A stretch of 64,000 nt of DNA from Candidatus Polarisedimenticolaceae bacterium. Its GTDB lineage: Bacteria; Pseudomonadota; Gammaproteobacteria; Chromatiales; Chromatiaceae. The stretch lies in the NCBI GenBank assembly GCA_021648685.1, contig JAKISI010000008.1, positions 1-64,000 on the forward strand, in the 5' to 3' direction. Of this stretch, positions 43,432 through 52,201 are shown one piece after another. Position 1 is the stretch's first letter. Every line of letters begins with the position of its first letter. The translations under genes were made by a program, and so were the position numbers. The notes beneath the pieces were generated by a model. It was not told the origin of the DNA, did no database searches, and saw only the letters and a program-made list of their open reading frames with translations.

Positions 43432-45957
43432 ATGCGCAACGAAATCCCCCCCCCAAAAAACCAGGAACGCATATCAGAGGGCGAGAGCCGGCTTGCCCGG
43501 CTCTCGCCACTGGGCATGGATAGCGAAAGTCTGGCGCATGACTTTAACCGCTACTTTTACTACACCCTGGGGCGGGACAGGTATGACGGTGACATGGGTG
43601 CAACCTACAAGGCGCTGGCACTGACCCTGCGCGCCCGTCTGATGGAGCGCTGGAAAAATACGCGGGCGGCGTATGAAGAGTCTGACTGCAAGCGAACCTA
43701 CTACCTCTCACTTGAGTTTCTGATGGGGCGTGCATTGGGCAACACCATGCTCAGCCTGGGTGCTGCTGAGGCGACGAAAAAGGCGCTCTACGGCCTGGGT
43801 CTGGATCTGGAGGAGATTGCCGAGAGAGAGGCCGATGCCGGATTGGGCAATGGTGGCCTGGGGCGTCTGGCGGCCTGTTTTCTCGACAGCTGTGCAACCT
43901 TGCAGCTGCCGGTAAAGGGCTATGGGCTGCGTTATGAGTACGGCATGTTTCGCCAGAAGATTGATGAGCATGGTCAGCACGAAGAGCCGGATCACTGGCT
44001 GCGCAGCGGCAACCCCTGGGAGATGGAGCGTCCGGAGTACACCCGCCAGGTGCAGTTTGGTGGCCGTACCGAAACCTACACCGATGCCGAAGGACGGGAG
44101 CGTGTGCGCTGGGTCGATACCCATGATGTGCTGGCGATCCCCTATGACATCCCGATACCGGGCTACCAGAACGGCACGGTAAACACCCTGCGCCTGTGGA
44201 AAGCGACCGCTACGGATGTCTTCGATCTGGGTGAGTTCAATGCCGGCAGTTATCCCGAGTCAGTGGCTGCAAAGAATGAGGCAGAACACATCACCATGGT
44301 GCTCTACCCCAATGACAGCAGCGAAAATGGCAAGATTCTGCGACTGCGCCAGCAATATTTTCTGGTCTCTGCCAGCCTCAAGGATGCCATTGCCGAGTGG
44401 AAGCGGCTCAATGGCTATGACCTGAGTGGCTTTGCAGATAAAAACTGCTTTCAGCTCAATGACACCCACCCCAGCTGCACCGTGCCCGAACTGATGCGGA
44501 TACTGATGGATGATGAGGGGATGAGTTGGGATCAGGCCTGGCAGATCACCAGCAAGACCCTGGCCTACACCAACCACACCCTGCTGCCAGAGGCGCTGGA
44601 GCGATGGCCGGTGCGCATGTACCGCGAGCTGCTGCCACGGCTGCTGGAGATTATCTACGATATCAATGTGCGTTTTCTGACCGATGTCTCTACCCGCTGG
44701 CCGGCGGATATGGATCGGCTGCAGCGCATGTCGATTATAGAGGAGGGGCCAGACCCGCAGATCCGCATGGCCTATCTGGCGATAGTCGGCAGCTTTTCGG
44801 TCAATGGTGTGGCGGCACTGCACTCTCATCTGTTGAAAGAGGGGCTGTTCCGGGATTTCTATGAGCTATGGCCGGAAAAATTTAACAACAAAACCAATGG
44901 GGTCACGCAGCGCCGCTGGCTTGCCGCCTGCAACCCAGGGCTTCGGCAGCTGATTGATGAGACCATCCAAAATGGCTGGATTGCAGATCTGATGCAGCTG
45001 CACAAGCTGGCTCCACATGCGCAAAATCCTGCCTTCAGAGAGCGCTGGCATGCGGTAAAACAGGAGAACAAGGTGCGTCTGGCCGCACTGGTCGAGCGTG
45101 AGACCGGGGTCGTTTTTACTACAGATGCACTGTTTGATGTGCAGGTCAAGCGTATCCATGAATACAAGCGCCAGCTACTCAACGTGCTGCACATTATCCA
45201 TCTCTACAGCCGCATCAAGGCGGGGCAGACGGAGAACTGGACTAATCGCTGTGTGTTGATTGGCGGCAAGGCGGCACCTGGTTATGCGCAGGCCAAGCTG
45301 ATTATCCGGCTGGTCTGTAATGTGGCCAAGCGGATCAATGCCGACCCGGCAACCGATGGGCTGCTTCGGGTTGCATTCCTGCCCAACTACCGGGTTTCGG
45401 CGATGGAGGTGATCTGCCCCGGCACCGATCTCTCCGAACAGATCTCCACTGCGGGCAAAGAGGCATCGGGCACCGGTAACATGAAGTTTATGATGAACGG
45501 GGCATTGACCATCGGCACCCTGGATGGTGCCAATATTGAGATTCGTGAAGAGGTGGGTGATGAGCATTTCTTCCTGTTCGGCCTCACGGAGGAGCAGGTG
45601 CATGAGCTGCGCCCCCATTATGATCCCAACAGTATTATTGAGCAGGATGATGATTTTTCACGGGTCATGCACTTGCTGGAGAGCGGCCACTTTAACCAGT
45701 TTGAGGCGGGGCTGTTCAATCCCATTGTGCACTCTATTCGCAGCCCGCACGACCCCTGGATGGTGGCAGCCGATTTTGCCAGCTATATCGAGGCCCAGGA
45801 TCGTGCGGCAGCCTGCTATCTGGATCGGGATCGCTGGGTGACCAGCAGCATCATTAATGTGGCGAACAGTGGCCGTTTTTCTTCAGACCGTACCATTGGT
45901 GAATATAACAGCGAGATATGGAAGATGGAGCCGGTTCCGGCCATACCCCTGAAATAG
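43432..45957 (+). CDS. glgP: Glycogen/maltodextrin phosphorylase
   Basis: An 841-residue PLP-dependent enzyme that releases glucose-1-phosphate from glycogen or maltodextrin. Clear blocks are YYLSLEFLMGRALGNTM, the N-terminal nucleotide/glucan region with DAGLGNGGLGRLAACFLDSC, NDTHPSCTVPELMRILMD and the cofactor site EASGTGNMKFMMNGALTIGT with the Schiff-base Lys. Length and motifs are complete. The start at ATG 43432 is used; the GTG at 43426 gives two more residues. The gene suggests carbon storage; no other glycogen genes are in the window. Whether it prefers glycogen or maltodextrin cannot be told. Confidence 0.94.
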   Translation: MRNEIPPPKNQERISEGESRLARLSPLGMDSESLAHDFNRYFYYTLGRDRYDGDMGATYKALALTLRARLMERWKNTRAAYEESDCKRTYYLSLEFLMGRALGNTMLSLGAAEATKKALYGLGLDLEEIAEREADAGLGNGGLGRLAACFLDSCATLQLPVKGYGLRYEYGMFRQKIDEHGQHEEPDHWLRSGNPWEMERPEYTRQVQFGGRTETYTDAEGRERVRWVDTHDVLAIPYDIPIPGYQNGTVNTLRLWKATATDVFDLGEFNAGSYPESVAAKNEAEHITMVLYPNDSSENGKILRLRQQYFLVSASLKDAIAEWKRLNGYDLSGFADKNCFQLNDTHPSCTVPELMRILMDDEGMSWDQAWQITSKTLAYTNHTLLPEALERWPVRMYRELLPRLLEIIYDINVRFLTDVSTRWPADMDRLQRMSIIEEGPDPQIRMAYLAIVGSFSVNGVAALHSHLLKEGLFRDFYELWPEKFNNKTNGVTQRRWLAACNPGLRQLIDETIQNGWIADLMQLHKLAPHAQNPAFRERWHAVKQENKVRLAALVERETGVVFTTDALFDVQVKRIHEYKRQLLNVLHIIHLYSRIKAGQTENWTNRCVLIGGKAAPGYAQAKLIIRLVCNVAKRINADPATDGLLRVAFLPNYRVSAMEVICPGTDLSEQISTAGKEASGTGNMKFMMNGALTIGTLDGANIEIREEVGDEHFFLFGLTEEQVHELRPHYDPNSIIEQDDDFSRVMHLLESGHFNQFEAGLFNPIVHSIRSPHDPWMVAADFASYIEAQDRAAACYLDRDRWVTSSIINVANSGRFSSDRTIGEYNSEIWKMEPVPAIPLK

Positions 45958-45963
45958 GAGGGG

Positions 45964-46548
45964 TCAGTGCCGGGGGTAGTGTCTTGGACGTGAGAAGTAG
46001 GGCTCCCAGTAGTAAGGGGGATAGGAGCCATAAAATGGGTCATATCCATACGGATAGGGATACCAGGGGTCGTTCCATAGCTCGTCGGTTTCTGGCTGCT
46101 TTGGCCAGAGATAGTGGGCTTGAACCTGCACCAGTGGAAAGCGATAGGGGTGTCCGCCGATCTGCCGTACAAGGGTATTCTCCAGTCGGCCGCGTACTGT
46201 GATCTTCCGTTCCGGCGTGTAGACTGCCGGGTCAAGAAAACTGCTGACCCGCGCCAGGAAACGCCCATTGCTGTTGGCACTTGAATTAGGCTCACCCGCG
46301 TAGCCTAACGGGCGTGCCAGCACCTCGATCCAGGTCTCGTTGGGCCTGTTTTCAATGGCAATGATATCACCGCCCCAGCGCACCTGATTGTCGATATACC
46401 TGTCGGGTGAGTGCTGCACTGCGCGGATGGAAATCTCGCTGGTGGGAGCCATGCGAATCGCCTCTGGCACATGGCTGGCACAAGCGCTCAGCAGTACGGT
46501 AGCCAGTGTCAGGACAGGCAGGCGGCAGCAGCATTTTGAAAGTCTCAT
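45964..46548 (-). CDS. slp: Slp-family outer-membrane lipoprotein
   Basis: A 194-residue outer-membrane lipoprotein of the starvation-induced Slp family. The signal LPVLTLATVLLSAC ends at the acylated Cys, and the mature protein shows VPEAIRMAPTSEISIRAVQ and RYIDNQVRWGGDIIAIENRP, the conserved DUF330/Slp core. The C-terminal 45 residues are a Tyr/Pro-rich tail (YPYPYGYDPFYGSYPPYYW) that is longer than usual and likely surface-exposed or sticky. It is convergent with glgP, only 6 bases away, so the two ends nearly touch. Confidence 0.85.
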   Translation of the reverse strand: MRLSKCCCRLPVLTLATVLLSACASHVPEAIRMAPTSEISIRAVQHSPDRYIDNQVRWGGDIIAIENRPNETWIEVLARPLGYAGEPNSSANSNGRFLARVSSFLDPAVYTPERKITVRGRLENTLVRQIGGHPYRFPLVQVQAHYLWPKQPETDELWNDPWYPYPYGYDPFYGSYPPYYWEPYFSRPRHYPRH

Positions 46549-46640
46549 ACCTTAGAGTGTAGAGCGACTCATCTCATGAAGCTACCCTTAGCTGTTTCGG
46601 CTACAATGTCCGCCCTTTAATCTGGATACTGAATGTGGTT

Positions 46641-46922
46641 ATGAGCACGCCCAAAGATGATGTGATCCCCTGCTGGATCTACCGAAGCAGTCGCAAGGAT
46701 GCGATGTATCTCTACCTGGCGCAGGAGGATGATTTTGAGAAGATCCCCAAGCCACTGCTGGAGCGTTTTGGGCAGGCAACGCTGGTGATGGAGATTGAGC
46801 TGCACCCAGGGCGTACCCTGGCGCGGGAGGAGGTTACACAGGTGATGGCCAATCTGCGCGAGCAAGGGTTTCATCTACAGATCCCTCCGGACATTCAACC
46901 GCACCTCTACCAAGGCGAATAA
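46641..46922 (+). CDS. YcgL-domain protein
   Basis: A 93-residue protein of the YcgL family. It contains the family core CWIYRSSRKDAMYLYLAQED, FEKIPKPLLERFGQ and VTQVMANLREQGFHLQIPP. The structure of the E. coli protein is an alpha/beta sandwich of unknown function, and it is gammaproteobacterial. The start at 46641 follows the annotated family N-terminus; an upstream ATG at 46635 exists. A TACAAT-like -10 lies at 46602-46607. It is upstream of serB by 36 bases, in the same direction. Confidence 0.9.
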   Translation: MSTPKDDVIPCWIYRSSRKDAMYLYLAQEDDFEKIPKPLLERFGQATLVMEIELHPGRTLAREEVTQVMANLREQGFHLQIPPDIQPHLYQGE

Positions 46923-46958
46923 CCCACCATCCAACCTTCTGATAAACAGGTTTACTTT

Positions 46959-48170
46959 ATGCGCGAAATTATCCTGCTGAATGCTACGGGTCAAGACCAT
47001 TCCGGTCTCACAGCGGCGCTAACCGATGTCATGGAGCACCACGATGTCAATGTATTGGATATTGGACAGGCGGTGATTCATGCGCATGTCTCGCTGGGGA
47101 TGCTGCTGGAGATCCCGGCTCAGGCCGATGCTTCAGCCGTGATGAAGGATCTGCTGTTTGAGGGGCACCGGCTTGGGCTGAATATCAACTTTACCCCCGT
47201 TGAGGCGGCGGAGTACGAGCAGTGGGTAGGACGGCAAGGCAAACCCCGTTATATCGTCACCATGCTGGGGCGCAAATTGACCGCAGGCAATATCTCACGG
47301 GTTGCGCGGGTTGTGGCAGATCACCATCTCAACATTGATGCTATGACCCGTCTCTCCGGCCGTTTTTCACTGCAAGATGAACAGCCCCATCGCCGAGCCT
47401 GTGTGGAGTTCTCACTGCGGGGTGTGCCGGGTGACATCACTGAGCTGAGAGAATCCTTCCTGGAGATTACGCGCGATGAGGAGGTGGATATCGCCTTTCA
47501 GGAAGACAATCTCTATCGCCGCAACCGTCGCCTGATTGTATTTGATATGGACTCCACATTGATCCAGGTGGAGGTGATCGACGAGCTGGCGCGTGCGGCC
47601 GGAATTGGTGAGAAGGTGTCGGCAATTACAGAGTCGGCCATGCGTGGAGAGATCGACTTTAAAGAGAGTTTTCATCGCAGGCTTGGGTTGCTGAAGGGGC
47701 TGGATGAATCTGTGCTGGAGGAGATTGCTGAGTCACTACCCATCACAGAGGGGGCAGGCCGTCTTATCTCAAACCTGAAGCGGCTGGGCTATCAGGTAGG
47801 CATCCTGTCGGGTGGTTTCACCTATTTTGCCAACCACCTGCAAAAGAAGCTGGGGATCGATTTTGTCGGGGCAAATATATTGGACATTGTTGATGGAAAG
47901 CTGACGGGCATCGTCAAAGGCGATATTGTGGATGGCGCAAAAAAAGCTGAACTGTTGCAGGAGATGGCCGCTAAGATGGGTATAGGTCTGGAACAGACCA
48001 TTGCAGTAGGCGATGGTGCCAATGATCTGCCCATGTTGCGCCTGGCCGGATTGGGGGTTGCCTTTCATGCCAAACCGGTTGTGCGGGAGAATGCGCAGCA
48101 TGCGATCTCGACACTGGGGCTGGATGGAATCCTCTATCTGCTGGGTGTGCGTGACCGAGAGGTTATGTAG
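46959..48170 (+). CDS. serB: Phosphoserine phosphatase with ACT domains
   Basis: Dephosphorylates phosphoserine in the last step of serine synthesis. The 403-residue enzyme has an N-terminal regulatory region of two ACT-like domains (NATGQDHSGLTAALTDVM and TMLGRKLTAGNISRVARVVA) followed by the HAD hydrolase core: FDMDSTLIQVEVIDELA with the nucleophilic Asp, then LSGGFTYFANHLQKKLGIDF and AVGDGANDLPMLRLAGLGVA. The N-terminal extension is usual for this serB class. The gene follows ycgL by 36 bases and is followed by the HD-GYP gene after 74. Confidence 0.95.
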   Translation: MREIILLNATGQDHSGLTAALTDVMEHHDVNVLDIGQAVIHAHVSLGMLLEIPAQADASAVMKDLLFEGHRLGLNINFTPVEAAEYEQWVGRQGKPRYIVTMLGRKLTAGNISRVARVVADHHLNIDAMTRLSGRFSLQDEQPHRRACVEFSLRGVPGDITELRESFLEITRDEEVDIAFQEDNLYRRNRRLIVFDMDSTLIQVEVIDELARAAGIGEKVSAITESAMRGEIDFKESFHRRLGLLKGLDESVLEEIAESLPITEGAGRLISNLKRLGYQVGILSGGFTYFANHLQKKLGIDFVGANILDIVDGKLTGIVKGDIVDGAKKAELLQEMAAKMGIGLEQTIAVGDGANDLPMLRLAGLGVAFHAKPVVRENAQHAISTLGLDGILYLLGVRDREVM

Positions 48171-48244
48171 GTGTATTCATACGGTTGAAAAGATAACACT
48201 GTATCAAAAGATATGGAAATCAATAGGTTTAAGGGCACCCTATT

Positions 48245-49459
48245 GTGATTAAAAAAATCCCCACCACAAACTTGCGGCTCAAGATGTATGTCTACGATCT
48301 TAACTGCGACTGGACACAGCACCCCTTTGCGCTTAGAGAATTCAAAATTACCTCACAAGAACAGATTGATGTAATCATCAAGGCAGGCATAACTGAGCTC
48401 TATATCGATACTGACAAAGGGGTTGATATCGAGGCTGTTGATGTAGAGAAAAGCCACCACAAAAAAGCAGACGCAGAGCAAGAAAGGGTAACAGAATATA
48501 TAACCAGACCGCTGCTTGAAGAGCTGCCCAATGCCATCAATGTGCGCAATGAAATGATCAGCGTATTGCTCTGCGTAATGGATGAGGTTCGCCAGGGTCA
48601 CCCGCTTCCAATGGATGATATAGATTGTGCAATGGAAAATATGGCAAGCTCGTTTGCCAATAACTCAGATGCCAGCATTGGGTTGATGCGCATTAAAAAA
48701 ACAGAGCTCTATACGGTTGAGCATGCCGTTAATGCAGCCATCTTGATGATGGCTTTTGAAAAAAGCCTTACTTATGATCTGAGCCAACTGATACAGGTTG
48801 GTTTAGGTGGATTGCTGATGGATATTGGCAAGGCAAAACTGCCACGTTACATTATGGAAAAGTCCGGCAGATTAACAAAAAAAGAGCGCGAAATTGCCTG
48901 CCGGCATGTTCAGATAAGCTGCGATATACTCTCTCATACACCGGGTATTTCAGATATTGTTTTGCAGATAGCCGCAGAGCACCATGAGCGCCTGGATGGC
49001 TCGGGCTATCCGGCTAAAAAGAGAGGGGATGATATTACACTCTATGGACAGATGGCAGCGATAGTGGATGTTTATGACTCATTGACAGCGGATCGGATAT
49101 ATAAAAAAGGCATCACGCCACATGCCGCATTAAGTCGGCTTGTAAATCATCGCAAACAGTTTAACCATGAGTTGGTGCAGCGATTCATTCACTGTATAGG
49201 CGTATACCCTGTGGGTTCATTGGTTGCACTGCCTGATGGCCGTTTTGCGGTGGTTGTCGAGTCAGATCTACAACGGCTTTTGTCTCCAAAAATCAGGGTT
49301 ATCTATGATTCACTGAAACGAAAGTATGTGGATTTTGAAGATATTGATATGGCTGCCCAAGATGGCCCGGATCAGATTAATATCGTGGGCGCGGTAGATC
49401 CGCATAAATGGAATATAAAGCCCGAAAATTTTTTAGATGGCACCCAGCATGTAACCTGA
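48245..49459 (+). CDS. HD-GYP domain protein with altered HD motif
   Basis: A 404-residue cytoplasmic protein with a DUF3391-type N-terminal domain (residues 1-70, IPTTNLRLKMYVYDLNCDW and EQIDVIIKAGITELYIDTDK) and a C-terminal HD-GYP region. The HD block reads GGLLMDIGKAKLP: Met192 replaces the metal-ligand His of the canonical HDxGK motif, while Asp193 remains. The later signatures AAEHHERLDGSGYPAKKRGD and IVDVYDSLTADRIYKK are intact. The usual activity is c-di-GMP hydrolysis by a di- or trinuclear site; the missing His makes that uncertain. The start is GTG 48245. Confidence 0.82.
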   Translation: MIKKIPTTNLRLKMYVYDLNCDWTQHPFALREFKITSQEQIDVIIKAGITELYIDTDKGVDIEAVDVEKSHHKKADAEQERVTEYITRPLLEELPNAINVRNEMISVLLCVMDEVRQGHPLPMDDIDCAMENMASSFANNSDASIGLMRIKKTELYTVEHAVNAAILMMAFEKSLTYDLSQLIQVGLGGLLMDIGKAKLPRYIMEKSGRLTKKEREIACRHVQISCDILSHTPGISDIVLQIAAEHHERLDGSGYPAKKRGDDITLYGQMAAIVDVYDSLTADRIYKKGITPHAALSRLVNHRKQFNHELVQRFIHCIGVYPVGSLVALPDGRFAVVVESDLQRLLSPKIRVIYDSLKRKYVDFEDIDMAAQDGPDQINIVGAVDPHKWNIKPENFLDGTQHVT

Positions 49460-49465
49460 AGGTTT

Positions 49466-49669
49466 TTAATAATGAGGCGGCGGGGTCTCTTCTGCGGCAC
49501 TGGCAATGTGAGATTCTGAAAGCGCATGAACCCGTTGAGTGATTTTTTTGAAGGCCTGTTGCAGTTCACTGATCTCTTGAGCTTGTCGCGCCACTGTGTG
49601 GTTTAATGCATCAATGCTCTCTTCCTGAAAAGTCAGGCGTGCTTGCAGGTCGGTCAGTTGATCATTCAT
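49466..49669 (-). CDS. slyX: SlyX-family protein
   Basis: A 67-residue coiled-coil protein, MNDQLTDLQARLTFQEESID, then ALNHTVARQAQEISELQQAFKK in blocks, matching the SlyX family, and ending in the common PPPHY tail. Function is unknown; in several species it lies near the FKBP gene slyD, which is not here. The ATG at 49669 was chosen because the 77 codons of open frame upstream overlap the zapE region and show no similarity. It is followed, 6 bases away, by the convergent HD-GYP gene's stop. Confidence 0.85.
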   Translation of the reverse strand: MNDQLTDLQARLTFQEESIDALNHTVARQAQEISELQQAFKKITQRVHALSESHIASAAEETPPPHY

Positions 49670-49772
49670 AGTGGTGTCTACAGGTGCTTGTGATTGCGTT
49701 GGTAGCTCTTTTGCTGCCAAGATGCGGATTGCGTTACGTTGACTTAAAACAGGTCTGAAATCAAGCCGCTCT

Positions 49773-50918
49773 CTATTTCTGTTTGTGGCTTTTTGCCAGG
49801 TAGACCCTTGACTGCATCTCTTGCAGGCGGCTGGCGGTTCGCCGGTATTCAAATGCCATTCGTTTGCCCTGGTATAGTTTGTCAGGTGTCTCTGCGGCAC
49901 TGATAATGAGCTTCACATTGCGATCATAAAACTCATCAACAAGATTTACAAAACGCCGCATGCAATCAATATGTTCATCGTTCATAAGCGGGATGTTAGA
50001 GAGGATGACGGTGTGAAAGCGGGCGGCAATTTCCATGTAATCTGCTGATGCACGGGGGCCGCCACAGAGGGTGTCAAAATCAAACCAGATAGTGTCAGCC
50101 GCCTGTGAGATGAAGGGGATCTCCCTCCTTTCTATTGTGATGGATCCATGGGCTTGAACCGTTGGCATGGCAAGATGCTCAAACTCCTCCTGTAGCAACT
50201 TGTTTGAGTCCTTGTGTAACGGAGTGTGATATATCTTGGCAGACTCCAAATATCGTAAGCGGTAATCTGTGCTGCCGCCAAGTTCGATGCTCTGCATGTG
50301 CTCTTTGATCAATGTAATGGTTGGCAGAAAGGCCAGGCGTTGCAATCCATCCTGGTAGAGATGGTCGGGTGGTGTGTTTGAAGTGGTCACTAAGGTGATG
50401 CCATGATGGAACAGCCCCTTGAGTAGCTGCCCCAGCAGCATGGCGTCGCCGATATCTGATACATACAGCTCATCCAGGCAGAGCACCTGTGTGTGACGTG
50501 AGAAATCAGCGGCAACAATATCCAGTGGATCACGCTCTCCTTTTAACTGCGCCAGCTCGCTGTGTATGCTGTGCATAAAGTGATGGAAGTGAAGGCGTTG
50601 CTTTTTTTTAATGGGCAGACTGTCGAAAAAAATATCCATCAACCAGGTTTTGCCCCGGCCTACGCCGCCCCATATATAGAGTCCATGCGGGGCGCTCTTT
50701 GTTTGAGGTCTGTTCCAGGAGAGGATGCGTTCAGAGAGTGATGGTGGTTTGACCTGTGTGGCGGTCAGTAGCTGGTCGTGCAGCTCTTGCAGGGCGTTTA
50801 CTACGGCACGTTGTGCGCAATCTTCATCCAGTGCCCCATGTTGCAGCTGCTCTGAATAGATTGTTTGCGGTGAGCTGTGGGCGTTTGTGGTTGCAGAGAT
50901 GTGCATGGATTGTCGCAT
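49773..50918 (-). CDS. zapE: Cell-division ATPase ZapE (AFG1-like)
   Basis: A 381-residue P-loop ATPase of the AFG1/ZapE family, which is recruited to the Z-ring in stressed or anaerobic E. coli and destabilises FtsZ polymers. Walker A is GGVGRGKTWLMDIFFD, the Walker B region is QVLCLDELYVSDIGDAMLL, and the second conserved set VTTSNTPPDHLYQDGLQR and ISAAETPDKLYQGKRMAFEY are typical. The start is uncertain between ATG 50918 and ATG 50906 (MHISATT). It overlaps no other gene; slyX is 103 bases downstream. Confidence 0.9.
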   Translation of the reverse strand: MRQSMHISATTNAHSSPQTIYSEQLQHGALDEDCAQRAVVNALQELHDQLLTATQVKPPSLSERILSWNRPQTKSAPHGLYIWGGVGRGKTWLMDIFFDSLPIKKKQRLHFHHFMHSIHSELAQLKGERDPLDIVAADFSRHTQVLCLDELYVSDIGDAMLLGQLLKGLFHHGITLVTTSNTPPDHLYQDGLQRLAFLPTITLIKEHMQSIELGGSTDYRLRYLESAKIYHTPLHKDSNKLLQEEFEHLAMPTVQAHGSITIERREIPFISQAADTIWFDFDTLCGGPRASADYMEIAARFHTVILSNIPLMNDEHIDCMRRFVNLVDEFYDRNVKLIISAAETPDKLYQGKRMAFEYRRTASRLQEMQSRVYLAKSHKQK

Positions 50919-50929
50919 GGTGATGTCAA

Positions 50930-51421
50930 TCAGGCCGCCTCAGAAGGCTCACGCATTGAGCGAATTAGATTAAGGGCGTGTGCCGCATGGCCTACTGGGT
51001 TTGGTTCATGCAGGATATGTTTGATGATCCCTTTTTTATCAATAATAAAGGTAGAGTCACGAATACATTTTTTCCATTTACGATTGATGTTGCCAGAGGC
51101 TTTTTTCCAAACTTTATAGGCGTTGCATGTTTTGCCCGCTGTATCTGACAGCAGCATAATGCTTAAACCATATTTATCTCTGAATTTTGCATGGCAGTTG
51201 CAACAGTCACTGTTAATGCCGATTATAACCGTATTTTCTATTCTGAAGTCATGGATCATCTCTGAGAATTCAATGGCCTTGATGGTGCAGTCCAGAGAGT
51301 CTTCCAGTGAATAAAAAAACAGGATGATATTTTTTGAGTTCCTGAACTCAGCAGATGATACCAACATCTTATCGGCATCGGGCAAAGTAAATCGTGGTGC
51401 ATGTTGTCCTTCTCTGAGCAT
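50930..51421 (-). CDS. Peroxiredoxin-like protein with altered catalytic loop
   Basis: A 163-residue thioredoxin-fold protein of the AhpC/Bcp peroxiredoxin type. It starts MLREGQHAPRFTLPDADKML, the usual N-terminal block, and keeps a peroxidatic-type Cys45 in FFYSLEDSLDCTIKAIEF. In typical Bcp enzymes this loop reads P-K-D-x-T-P-G-C-T, so the Pro and Thr that orient the peroxide are replaced here. A Cys-rich SDCCNCHAKFRDKYG follows, offering a resolving Cys. The start at 51421 was chosen for its GGAG nine bases upstream; 18 further codons are open. Activity as a peroxidase is plausible but altered. Confidence 0.75.
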   Translation of the reverse strand: MLREGQHAPRFTLPDADKMLVSSAEFRNSKNIILFFYSLEDSLDCTIKAIEFSEMIHDFRIENTVIIGINSDCCNCHAKFRDKYGLSIMLLSDTAGKTCNAYKVWKKASGNINRKWKKCIRDSTFIIDKKGIIKHILHEPNPVGHAAHALNLIRSMREPSEAA

Positions 51422-51543
51422 CTCTATTCTCCACATATCAAGATGATATGCTGTAGCAGTTAAACGTCTCCTCAAAAGCAGTAGCGTCAGAGAGGCGGCA
51501 TGACTTTAGCGGACAGAGAATATTGGGAATTAACTTCTGGGGG

Positions 51544-52149
51544 TTATTGATAGAGTTTTTGCGTTTGTATGAACGCCAACACTTCATCGGGCAGCAGGTA
51601 GCGGGGGCTTAGGTTGTTGCGGATCAGTGCCCGAATGGATGTGGATGAGATATCAAGCTGTGTGACGGGCTGAAACAGGATGTAACCACCGGCTGTGGTG
51701 GTGAGTGGTTCTGCTGATTCGACTATATTGTCTGTGGCCGGGGATATTGAATCACCGGGGCGCTGCATTACAATCAGGTGCGCCAGTTGCAGAATTTCAC
51801 CGGGTTTATGCCATGTGTGAAACTGCCCAAAGGCATCGCTGCCCATCAGCAGACAGATCGGTTTTCCCCCCACCTCTTTGCGTAGAGCGCGCAGGGTTTC
51901 AACGGTATAGGATTTCCCCTTTCGCTCCAGCTCTTGCCGGTCGATGCGAAACCCCGGCAGCCCTTTGATGGCGGCCTGCAGCATGCTCAGCCGTTGGGTA
52001 TCGGTGGTCTGCGGCCGGTTGCGGTGGGGTGGGTCGCGTAGCGGGATGAGACGAACCTCCTCTAGCCCCAGGGCCTGCTGCACCTCCAGTGCCGGGCGCA
52101 GGTGGCCAAAGTGAATGGGATCAAAGGTGCCGCCTAAAATACCGAGCAT
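51544..52149 (-). CDS. nadD: Nicotinate-nucleotide adenylyltransferase
   Basis: Converts nicotinate mononucleotide to deamido-NAD with ATP. The 201-residue protein opens LGILGGTFDPIHFGHLRPAL, the nucleotidyltransferase GGTFDPxHxGH motif, and later shows LLMGSDAFGQFHTWHKPGEI and ISSTSIRALIRNNLSPRYLL, the second ATP-binding ISSTxIR motif. ATG 52149 is preceded by AAGG five bases upstream; a TTG at 52170 is a possible earlier start. It follows proA on the same strand across a 50-base gap that contains a hairpin. Confidence 0.94.
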   Translation of the reverse strand: MLGILGGTFDPIHFGHLRPALEVQQALGLEEVRLIPLRDPPHRNRPQTTDTQRLSMLQAAIKGLPGFRIDRQELERKGKSYTVETLRALRKEVGGKPICLLMGSDAFGQFHTWHKPGEILQLAHLIVMQRPGDSISPATDNIVESAEPLTTTAGGYILFQPVTQLDISSTSIRALIRNNLSPRYLLPDEVLAFIQTQKLYQ

Positions 52150-52168
52150 AGCCTTAGTGGCAAGGCTC

Positions 52169-52201
52169 AAGGCTCAAGGTACAAGACCAGCCTTGAGCCT
52201 T
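52169..52201. terminator. Hairpin with duplicated arm between proA and nadD
   Basis: AAGGCTCAAGG at 52169-52179 pairs with CCTTGAGCCTT at 52191-52201, which overlaps the proA stop. The left arm is the second unit of a 7-base tandem duplication (GGCTCAA twice, from 52164). No T-run follows, so it may attenuate or only stabilise the message. Confidence 0.45.
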
